Assembly (NCBI RefSeq): GCF_040954835.1
Contig: NC_090703.1
Span: 17,807,444 to 17,871,443, forward strand
Length of the DNA stretch: 64,000 nt
Reading direction: 5' to 3'
Source of the DNA: Lepisosteus oculatus
Lineage: Eukaryota > Chordata > Actinopteri > Semionotiformes > Lepisosteidae
This document shows positions 40,801 to 53,100 of this stretch, piece after piece. A program made the position numbers and the translations under genes. Every line of letters begins with the position of its first letter. Positions within the stretch are counted from its first letter, which is position 1. Under the pieces are notes generated by a model. It was given only the letters and a program-made list of their open reading frames with translations. It ran no database searches and was not told where the DNA came from.

Positions 40801-43800
40801 TTAGATCTGGGTTCTGAACTAACACAGTAAAATCTGCCAGGACTGTATTCTGTCTTGTGCAAATGTCGTCACTTTTCTTTTCTCTGACTGGCCTCTAACC
40901 CACACAGCTACAGTGCAGACTGCCACAGACGGTGAAAGACACAGCTGCTTGGTTACACTGCCCAGTAAAAGTAATTCAATATCAGAGAATGTATTATACT
41001 AATAGATTTTCAGCTTTCATTAGGAAAAAAAAAAGAGATCAGAGACGTAATCCGAAAATCTGTTCTTCAGTATTAAACAAATCGAATTTGGAAACAAGCA
41101 GATTAGTGAAGCTACTGTATGTTATGGTACCTTCACTTTTTTCGTTCAATGTGGAATGATTCACCACTTGCCTGATGTTAAGCTTGTTTGATGACACTTG
41201 GCAGTGTGGACTTCTGCTGTCTAATCTTGTTTTGTATTAGTTTCACATGCATGTTTATGTCCTTCAGCTCATATTAACAACATCAATTGTACTAACCTAT
41301 TTCAGCATCAGGGTTTGGAATTACGAAACCAGCTACAAACTGTACATACAGTACCAAACTTGTGATAAAACAAGTACAGTGCCTGAAAGTACAGAAAGTC
41401 ATCGCCACTTGTATTTCTCACAATTGTTTATATTGCAATCTTAAATACCTTTATTAAGGATTTTGTCTCACTGATCTAAGAAAGCAAAAAACGCATTACT
41501 ATAGTAAATCTAGTTATACAGTATGTACAGTACACATACAGTACATATAAGTGTGAATGCATATTTTCTAAACAAGTGCATAATAACATCATGTGTTGCA
41601 TGTGTCACAACCTGCACACTCATCAAGTTGTTCAATTTGTGACAGTTTACAAGCCTCATAGTGCTTTACAAAAGGTTAAGTGCCAACTGGAAGCGCTACT
41701 GCTGAAAACTAGTGAAAAGTTCAAGAAGTTGTTGTTTCACAGAATTCTCATTATTCCTGGCTGCCTAAACCCAACTCTTTCCATGATGGCACTCTGCCAT
41801 TTGTAAACTGCCTCTTGAGGAATTTGTTGATTTTTCCTCCCAATTTGTCGTTATAAAAAAAACAATTAACATTAGTACATTACACCTTTATAGTTAAATC
41901 ACATACTAAAGGCATTTAAAGGTAAATCCATTCGTAGATATTATTGGTGGCATTCCATATTAAAAAAATTGAATAAACCACTCAGTTTTAAATTATAGCA
42001 CATCAAAGACTAAAAATCCTTTTTGTAAACACTCTTTATATATGTAGTTCTGTATGATATCCCTCCCTCTATAAAAAAATTACATGATTTTACTAAACAT
42101 TGTTGTTAACTCTAATGTTTTTTACACCAAACAATAACTTTGCATTGTTCTCTTAAGGATTCAAATTTATATTAACTATTGTTATCCCTCTCAGAAAATA
42201 TTACAAAGTGTATTAATTAAATATCTGCAATATGACAAAATGTATGGAACATGAATACTTCAGAGGGCAGCATGGTGGCACAGAGGTTAGCATTTTTGCT
42301 TTGCAATGCTGAGGATCTGGGTTCAACTCCTGAGTTCACATGCATTTCCTCCAGGTGCTCTAGTTTCCTTCCACAGTCCAAAGACATGGTGATAGGTTCA
42401 CATTTGGCCCAGGGATGAGGTGAGTATGTGTGTATTTGTGCCTGTGTGCCCTGTGATGGACTGGTATCCCATCCTGGATTTATCAGGATTTATCATGTGC
42501 AGTGTTTCCCTGGATAGGCTGTAGGCCACCATGACCGTCGGTTGGATAAGTGATGCGATATAATAGTGAATGTGTAAAACTAATGGGAAACAGAAACAAT
42601 TAACTGTTCAGAGCCTATCACAAATTCATAGGTATTATTAGGCTCATGCTCTAATTTATTCTAATCAAAGGGAGAAGCACATTGAGTTACAGTATATTGC
42701 TTATTACACATGTGTGATGTGTTTGTCTGTTAATTCCTTTTCTCATATTTATTTTTTCTCATAATTCATTTGTAAAAATTGGATACAAGAAGGTTAAATG
42801 GATTGTCTTTTTTAACAAGCTCACCTCTGTTTTGACTTCTATTTCCAGATTCACCATCACTGATAAACTTTTCACGAAACCTAAAGAAATAAAGAGAGAA
42901 TCATTCTACTGTACATTCAACCCACTTATTAGGCATACCTTGTGTCTATCCCAGAAGCAGAGAATGCAAGTTGGGGAAATTATCCTAAAGTGAAGCAAAA
43001 GTCACTTTTCCAGATTAAGTGCACTTTCAAAATGAAAAATGAAGGACTAAAATGAATACCTGTTCTCTATTAAATAAAGCCAGTTATGCTTTTGAAGGAA
43101 ATTACAACACTGATGTATTTTTAGAATATGCAATGTAAATCTAACTATTCTGGTTTGTGAGAAACAAACTCACATTTCCTTATTTCAGAGGGAACGGTTC
43201 TGTTTTTGTAAACACTGAAACTTTTCCTAATCCCTTCTGTCCCTTGTGGACTATCACACATTCCCAAATAAGGAAAGGCATTCAAACCTTTTGAAACAAG
43301 ATAAAAATAGCCCTTCTTTCCTTCATTTATATTTCATACTGCTTGTACAATAAAAAGCTGTTTATCAGAGTGCTGTTCCACTATGTGTTGGACGTCGTTT
43401 ATAAATCCACATTTGAAAGCTTCCAGACCCTTAACCTGCAAAAACAAACACTATCCTTCAACGATTTGCCTGCAGATACTTATTTAAAACTGCCACCAAG
43501 TAAAAAGGAACCTCTACTTCCAGCCCTTGAAGACTTGTCATCCCTCAAAAAAACAAAATATGAATCAGTGTGAATAATTCTTTCTCCTGAAAATAACTGT
43601 TCAATTCAGACGATTAAGTAAGATACTGTATAGTTGCTATGTAGAGCTTTACATATTATGCTACTTAGCCACCTACACTAAATCAGACATTTTAAACACT
43701 GCATGAGGTCCTCTTCGACAAACTTGATTCATTCAGCATTTTTATGCACTTCAAATTAGGAACGAGCAACTCCTAATTGAATGAAAACCTCAAAGGACTT

Positions 43801-44130
43801 GTAAGCACTTAAATGGATTTACACTTGTCAAATGCAATTAAGAAACTATTACCTGCAAGAAGGGCAGTGATTAATCTCTTTCGTGTAAAGAATTTTACAA
43901 CCTACTACAACCCAAGACTGACACTCAACCATAATTCCTGTTAAAGACCTGCAGTTAAATGTAAGATGTAATGTAACATGGTGAAGAATACCAAGAATAT
44001 GTGAGTTCTTGATATACTGTATGTGGGAGCAGATTAAAGTCCTAAATATGCAGAACTAACTTGTTGTGATAACAAAAGCAAAAGCTGAAGTCACAGAGGA
44101 GTACAGCTCATCAGCACCAGTGACCCACCA

Positions 44131-44169
<39 letters not shown>

Positions 44170-47100
44170 TAATTATACATTATTTATCTACAGTACATTT
44201 GCTACATTTAATTAAAATTGTATACTTGTTTTTTTTTAAACAAACTTTTATCATTATAATACCCAGAATAAAGATAATAGTTTAGCTTCAGAAAATCATA
44301 CATACCCAAACACTCTATCCTGGCTCTGGATTTTATGATAACTCATTGAAGTGGCCCATGGTAGAAAACAACTGGAGGACACTGGTTTAGGACTTTAGTA
44401 TAGTGGTACTTAAAGCCTTGTACATAAGATCAAATACAGTATACAGTATAACTGTTAGGCCAAATCATCATGTCCAGCCTTTTGACTATGTTGCTGATGA
44501 GGTGACAGTGGGACTGAAAATCTGTTCAAATAATCCTCTCCATAACTTTTTTCATCCTCTCCAGAAACTGAAGAAAATAAGGTAATGTCTTTCTTGTTTG
44601 ATTTTTATATCTGTGGTGTTATGTAATTAGCTTCATAAAAACATCAAAGAACTTTACTACTGTAAATTTACCACAGTTCTCTGTCAATTCAATGTGTTAT
44701 AAAACAAGGGTCATGAAAAAGCATCCCAACATAGTGGGTTAAAAGATGTGTCTACGTTGCTTAAGTTGAAATTCTAGAATTTTGAGTTGAAACTTTAGAG
44801 GGAGCATTTTATTTCTGTACTAGTGATGTAAACAAGCCATAGAAAAAATTATTATAGAATGTATGGCTGACACTTTAGAGGTACATTATTTGTGGCCTGG
44901 CTAGTTTATACAGTTTTTCCCAGTTGCTTATGCACTGTGACCAAATGCACACACAGAGCGATCTGATCTCAATACAAAATTCCCGGAACAATGCACCAGC
45001 TCTGCAAGACTGAACACACATTCTACTTGTTTAAAGTCAATTTGAAATTCAGGTTGACTCATTTTCCAAAACACTTCACATTATACTCAATGTATAAGCA
45101 CAATAGTCATCATAAGAAAACATGGGCCATTACTACTAATACGTGAATCACGTGGTAACACTCAAAGTGACAATAAACTACTGTACAACAGTCTTCACCT
45201 GAACAAACGCAATCAGTCAAATATTTTCACTCAGTTCTCCAATATTAAAAGGGCGCAGAAGTGGTCAGTATAGAAAACAATGGAACAACAAAGAACACGC
45301 AGAGCAAGAGGTAAGGGAAGAAATGGAGGAAGAGGAAGACAACAAATTTCAAATGAAATAAGAGCCATTCTAATTAATCATGTAATCAACCATGGAATGA
45401 GTATGCGGGAAGCAGGACTGCAACCCAATCTGAGCCGGTTCACTGTAGCTGGAATCATCCGAAAGGCCTGAGAACAGGTGAGTGGGTAAAAATTTAGAGT
45501 AATTTATTTTTTAAACATTTTAAAAAGTTTTTTTTTTAATTAATGCAAGTTGCTAAATAAGAAAAAAGCTCACCAGCTTAGCTCTCTCTCTGTCCCTGAA
45601 AGGAAGGTCTTTTTAGAAGGCTCTTTCCATTCTAAGATGAGCTTACCATTAACACTGAAACATTTTGATTTGCTATTTTAATCCCTTAAGATGACATACT
45701 GTACAGTATCTCCTTCCAGAACATGCACATTAAAGAGAAAAAAGAATATCTACTATGAATCCTATTATTCTAAAACAGCTGTAACCACCAACAAATGTAG
45801 CATCTGTATAAGGAGGCACTTAGGCAATGCAATAATTGCCAAACTTACTTCATACACCATTAAGATAGTTTTGTCTATGAAATAAGATTCTCATTATTTA
45901 CTGTTTAGTAAATGTCCTCTATTAATGAATTCACCTGTCAAAATATCGGGAACGTTAACTCAACTGAACAGGCTCTCTTAATGTTTGGCACTGAGTGGCT
46001 GACTTGAAGAGCCTAAGAGAGATTTTCATCACCAGCTTTGGCCAGAAGAATAGAGATTTCTCACATTGATCCTCTTGAGAACTGGTACAACTGTAATGTA
46101 ATGTTTAGTTCAATCCTATGCGCCATTACTCTCGTTACAATCTCAGATGGAGGCATGATGCTAGATGAATGGAATGCGAAGAAATGGAATAGAACTGGGA
46201 TTTAAATATATAAAAACTTATCATACTATTGAGCCAGTGTGGCCCTGCTCTGAAGTGTCAAGCAATATTGATGCAACACCCTGTTCAAGCTGTTCTTGTG
46301 GATTCTGAGACCCAGCCTGTAATCAGTGAGGGCTTGTAACATTTAGACCAATGAATGTAGAATGCGGTACATATAATTAAGCCATTAATATTTTATTTAT
46401 TACATTTTTAACATCTTTCATTTGTGTGATCAGAGTTCTGTACAGGTGACCGATAAAAACCAGTATGTTGAGACGATATCATGCGATGATGCCTAGTAAG
46501 CTGTCATAAATTTAATGTAGAAATGATAATAGAGGCACGGCTAATGAAAAGAGAAGGATGAGCACAATACATAGTTTAATGGTAGGGAAACTGTATTTAG
46601 ACATGCATACTGCAGTAGTAGATAAAATTTACTACAACTATCATGCAAAGGAGTTTCAAAAAGTTTGTTACTGCCCATTGCAAGACATCATAAACGTTTG
46701 CAGAAACTTACATGTTCTCAGTTTTATCAATATCCCAAGCACGTCTCCACTGTCCCTTGGCATTCTTGTGCCGCGCCACCCGTTCTCTGTCTATCTGCTC
46801 TCGTTCCTTCTTCCAGCGAATATACTCCATCTGCTCCTCCTTAAATGTTAGAACATCGAGGTCTGCATGGGCCTTTGGTCCATACTTCACAGCATCCTAG
46901 AATGACAGGAAAAAACTTACTTGAGCCTATTTGCTGTCTTAGAAGTCAAATTACTGAAGGATAGGGTTAGGGTTGAGACTTTCTTCAAAGAGTTTAAATA
47001 AAGTGCCACAGATCTGAGTGTAAAATATACTTCACTGAATCAAGATATTTCACTGAATCAAGATATTTAACCAAAGCAAACAGATTACATCCCTAATGGA

Positions 47101-50100
47101 AAAATTATATTTTTGACAAGAACTCTGTTATGGGAAATTTCATGTAGAATGGTGTTCTCAATGAACATGGTTTCAGGCTTAACTAGGCTAAGAGTCTAGA
47201 ATACACCATGAGTTTTGGATTTCTTTGTTAATATGCCTGTGCACTCAATGCAAATGCAAGAGTTTGAAAACAATAATCACTTTCTTTGGAGGTTTTAATT
47301 TTAGTGCAAGTTGGACAACATTCCCTTAAAGGACAAAGCATGTACTGCATATGGCCATATGTGGAAGAAATAAAATGTGAAGAAAACATGAAAATATGAC
47401 ATTTCCTAAATATAATTCCTGTCCAGAAACACAGCCATGCAATCAAAAATTGCCTATGTTTTGTAGGAACCCTAACCCTAACCCTAGATATGGATTTGGC
47501 ATAGGTTAGGGTTAGGGTTAAGACTTTCTTTAAAGTCTTTCCATACTGTAATCTTCCACTGATCTGAGAGTAAAATATATTCACCGAAAGTATACCATAT
47601 ACTGTACAGTTAGCGGAATGCATGTATATACGTGAATGCTGCAGAAAAAAATACTTTCCAAGCATTATGGTCCTCTCAATAGCAGTATGTAGCACATTTC
47701 GAATCCAAATTACAGTACCATGCAGTATTGAACAAATGTTTTTTCCTTCCTTACTCTGACATTGGCTTAGAGAGCATTTGCTGCACTTCTGTTAAATAAA
47801 AGCATGAGGTATTTAGAGTACAGTACAGTATACAGAGGTCTCACATACAGAATATTGTATAAGCTGATTTGAGATTTTAAACACATTTTTTCACAAACAT
47901 GAAACCATTTTGGTAGAAACTGTGCAATTGATTTAGAAAGTTGTTTTTTCTTGTAGAGCACTGCACTTCGTGTAGGTCATCTTTCCCAAGTTACTAAAAG
48001 AAACATATAGCAAGCAGAGACCACCCAAAATCATCAACTACTACAAAATCCTTCTCAGAGACAGAGAAATGATAGATGGCCTTGACAAAGAAAACATTAA
48101 AGTATTCTTGTTTGCCTCAGAACTGGCAGTTCCATCCTGGGGCTAAGAAAAACATCTGAAAACCCAAACGTGAATTTAAAAAAATGATACCGAAATGACT
48201 TCTTAGAGGTATTTTGCATTTCTATTTGACATTATCACATTCTTTGTTAGTATTGCTGCATGCAGTTCAGAACAACCTCCAGTATCTTGTATATAAGTAA
48301 ATGCTGTAGCAAACACTGAAAACATAAATATTGCTTGACACCTCTGAGCAGGGCCACACTGACCCGACATGATAAAAAGAACTTAGGAAGCTGAGGAAAC
48401 ATATTACCAGTAAATGGAACAGGCTTCAAAAATTGCAGACAGCACAGAAACAAAGACACAGAGTCAAGATGGGCATCTGGATCTGTGTAATTGGCTTCAT
48501 TATCAAAAATGCATAGGTTGCACCTTTGTTTCTTCTCCTAAATTACAATTCAGCATCCATACAAACAGCAGCTCAGGCTTCCTGCATGCCTCATTTAAAC
48601 ATCCATTACCAGATTCTAACTAGCAGATATGGCCATGTCTTTAATGTCCTCTCTTCTGTCAGGATACAGAGAGACATTATAATAGAACAGAAGTGCTGTC
48701 AGACTGTCTAGCAACTCCAAACAAGGATGGGCACTGTCACATTTTCTAAGCTCTGCACTTTACTCTTCCATCAGATCCAAGACATAATGGAAATACAAAA
48801 TCCAAAGCCCGTGATCACTACTAATTAGTTTAAGAGAAGAAAATGGATACGGTGTTTTCCAGAGATAAAATGCATATTTAACTCTCTACCACATTGATAA
48901 GTGTAATTCCAGCAATTTACAAAACTTCCATTTTATAATGTTATTTCAGTGTAATCAAGCACTTTTTCCAAATAAGCAGTAACTAGATTTTTTTTGCAAG
49001 GCTTTACAAGACCAAAAAGAGCAATCTTCATCACTAAGCTGTATTTTAAAACACAATTAACCAAAAACTGTGACAGGCGCTACAGAATTCATAGTAAGAA
49101 CAATTGCTATCTCTAATGAAAAGCAAGTATAAAATACTATAAATGCAATGAATATCAAAAAGTGATTGTTAACTTTGTAAAAAACGAAGTTATGTGGCTC
49201 TAGAGATATGACACAGTACTGTATACAAGTGGCTATAATATTACATTATAAAGTAAGGTATTAACATTTCCTTTTAATTCTCCATTATATGTTTTGTGGC
49301 TACAAACATTTTTGCACTAATGTTAGAATTACAAACATTTAAAAATGTGGATAAAAGTAACTGAAAAATAATTATGAGTAAAAAATGTATTCTGTCTCTT
49401 CCTGCTGTAAGATGCACCTCTTTACCTCTTTGTAAATACAATCTACTATAGCACAGACAGTGAATCACAGAAGTCTTGCTACAGCAAAGCACTCTCAATA
49501 TAAACATGACAAAGCAGTGCACTGTGGGTTGGTAGGTTTTAAGACATATCCTTGACTGTTTCTGCTGTGAAATCATTCTGAAGCAATGTTCCACTATCAG
49601 TTGGAGTAGTATCAGCTCCATAAAAAATGGTGTTTCTGTACAATTACATACAGTACAGTACAGCTGTCATCAATATAATAGTGTGTGAAAGCATAAAATA
49701 GGTTATGATGATGAGTAGTCACAGTCATAACTTTTGTATGTGGATAATGTGCAGGAAACTGTCCGGAACAGTTCTTTCCGGGCCCTATGCGGGCGACACA
49801 ATCCAAAAAGGTGAAGAAACAATAGGGCAAAATATCATGCAGGAGTCGGTCAGGAGACAGGGGGGCGTGTCCATGCAGTGCTAGTGTCCGGGGGGAGTGA
49901 ATCCAGGGCGAACAATCCAAGTGTAAATCCAGAGGGGGAATCCAAGACGGGAGGTTTAGTCCAAGACCAGGGGATCCATCCGTAGTTAAAACCAGAACCG
50001 GGTCGGGACCGGCGGGGCAAGGAAACAGGAACAGGAAACTAAAACCATAACGGAGCCAGACGCGGCAAGACCCCCGGGCTCTCACGACACGGAAATCAAT

Positions 50101-53100
50101 GAGAAGCCCCGAGCAATCGCCTGCGTCTGGCTTTAAAGGTGGAACTAAAGAGGGGCTGGAATAAGGAACAGGTGTGGGGAAAGGGACAGAACGAGGAAGG
50201 GCTGGAGCGCCCTTAAGAGGAGGAGTAACGATCGTGACAGAAACAAGGCATTTACTACAGTATATTCAACTGTAATCTGGAATACCAGATTTCTAAAGAG
50301 ATTTAGATTAGACAGAGCATGCCACTTCTGTTAAAAAAAATACGAAAACAGAGTCAGAAGAACACCACAAAGGTCATTCAACCTAATGTACTTATTTGGT
50401 TCTGTAGAGGTAATGTAGCCAGCATAGGTTACAGATCCCCTTGACAAAGAAAACACTCTTGACCCCTTCCCCCTTTCCAAAAAAGGGAAAGAAATGCAGT
50501 AATGCTGACCACATGCCACTGAATCAGCAAACAAAATCAAGAAACTAAATACATTGAAATTGATTAATTTTACTGTAATAGTTTTGTGTGCATATTTTTA
50601 ACAGTTCTTGCTTCTCAGTAAGATTTTTTTTGTAGCCATAAATGTATTTGTTGATGTATTTAAAACTTTTTTTTTGCATTTTACATTATATTCTGTTGCT
50701 AATATTTACCACGTGTCCTTAATCATTGAAATTACAAAGGTGAAATTTCTATTAAATTAATAACTGGATTTTCAAAAGTCGTGTTTCTGTAAAATTAGGG
50801 AAAAAAGGATATTAAAAAAGGTCCAATTCAAGGAGCAAACATTAAATGATGCATTAAGCTAATTTACTCTGTCCTCATGCTACAAAGGTCAATAGATTAT
50901 TTTCTGCATATGGCATTCACCGTAATCCCCTGTAAGGTGCTTGAGCTGTAACAGGAAGACATCCAGTTGATTTTCGTTAATAGTAGTATAAGCTGTGATC
51001 TCTTGCTCTGAAGGTGAGAGTTCCACCCACAGAGCCACCAGCACCTCATAATAACATAATTAAAGTCAGCTAAAAGAACACACTCGTGCTGTGAAGCAGT
51101 CATCATATGACACTTGCATATTGCAATGCCACCTTTTCTTCTGAGATACGTTCTTCAGAAAAGTTTACAATCTGTGACCTTCAAGTTACGAGAACAAAAC
51201 GGCCAAAACTCTGGTCAGTACCAAATTCTAACTTGACATTGGATTGTAATCTCTCTTTTCCAACCAGTAAATGTGGGAAGGGTAGGCTCTATTATCTAAC
51301 AGTAATTCAGCTTGCCTAATTAGGAATATAGAATATAGAATTAAATCCAGCATAAAATACCTTGTTTTTCCAAATGCCATAATGTGTTACTCTCTTTTCT
51401 CCCAAATATCCATATGCATCCATCCATGTTATCCATCTCTATGATCATCAAAATAAGATTCAGCAGTTTGCAATGCTTCTATTAATGGCAGTTGGTCTGT
51501 AAGTAATGTTATACTCTTTTAAACAAGTAGAAAATGTCTCCGAAAAAAAAAGTTGGATATAGGAGCTAATCACTCATCCTAAAACTGACTTGGTCCCCAA
51601 AATCCCATGCTGAGCGTAAAAATTGTCTAAGTAGTGTGGGAATGCTAACCCTGACCCTAGGGTTTCAACTGAGCAGTCATCATATTTTGAAATGCTCCCC
51701 AAACCAAAATCTAGTCTAGTTGGACTTTAAATGACACAATTAAAAGTGATTACCCATTAAATCTGGTTTCCTTACAACTTTTGATCTGACTAAGTTTTGG
51801 GATACGATTACTGAACAGTGCAATATACTGTATACTGGTCACAAGTAGGACATTTGAATAAGGTAGCTTTTTTAAGTCTAAAAGCTGTTGACATATGCCT
51901 TTGTACAGTATAATGACTGAACTCTTCAGTGGGAAGAATCTCATACATTGTCTGCATTAGCTTTTGGCCTATCATCAGGGTTTCCTAATGTTTGGCCACA
52001 TTCAGAGGTATATCTGTACTGGCATAGCTCTCAACTGCTATTTAAATGCAAATTGTCCTTAGAATGACTTATATTAGAGGGAAGTGTCAACAGACAACGC
52101 TACAGTCACATCTTAAAAATTAGAAACACAAACACAATTCTACATATACATAACTACAAAAGACACCTTTGTGACTGAAGTATTATAGCATTCACAATAT
52201 CATAGTTGTATTTGTGTACTAGTGAATATTACAACAAACATGCTTTAACCCATGAACCTCATTTAAAGAGCACTGTGGTCTGTACACTATCAAAAACTAC
52301 AGTATGTAATACAGTTTTATCATAAACAGTTAAATGCAGAGGTAACTACAGCTTGTCTCTTGCTGGATTTCACTTTGAGAAATGATACCTCGGCCTAATG
52401 ATCATCTAAAACCTATGAGATTTGACTGCGCCAAGCCCTTTTGTTGTTTAATTACTGAAGTCTCACAGGTGCAGCACTATACTGTAGGTACAGTATAGCA
52501 CATACAAGACATAAGAATCCCAAACAAATATGTACTGTTTCCCAAAAGAAGGAGCTGCAAGGAAGAAAAGCATAGAAGCAATCGTAAACAAAGGAGAAAG
52601 ATGGCTGATGCCGTTTCAACAATGTATGGCAAAATGTAGCATTTGTTGTTGTTTTTTGTGGTAAAATAGACAGAAATACTTCGACTCCTGTCTTTTCTGC
52701 TTTGCCAGTTTGAGAATCCTTCATATAAATTATGCTCTTTGCCTGAAAATGTTATATTATGTTTCACTTGTTTTTGTTAAAATATCTAGATCACAAAGGA
52801 TAAGATACTAAAGACTGGTTAGAGATCTCAGTTCATTCTAATCTTTTGCTGATTAGCAGAAGCTGTAGTTTTAGGATTTCTCTTGCAGAATCACTGGGAA
52901 ATTCTCCTTTTCAAGTCAAATTTTAAAATTAATAAATCAATGTTAAATTGTTTGGTGACTTCAGAATTATAAACAACTCTTCCTTATAAAAAAACAGATC
53001 TGTAACTTACATATCAGTAAGCTCATGATGAGTAGAAGTTGTATACTGAAGCAAAGTACAATAAGATATAAAGTACAAAAGCTACTCTGTAAAATTATGG

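Larger units (their letters stand above)
42881..46711 (-). other. CCDC9B intron (3.8 kb)
   Basis: Holds an AAT microsatellite at 44131-44169 and a transposase N-terminal ORF at 45280-45471. The open frame at 43343-43573 (+) is not recognised. Confidence 0.6.

Noticed and set aside
47228..47695. 155-codon minus-strand ORF with LTLTLT and RVRVRV runs
   Set aside because: The runs are simply the translated telomere-like hexamers; no gene evidence.
49612..50085. 157-codon minus-strand ORF, proline-rich
   Set aside because: It is the GC-rich solo LTR read in one frame.
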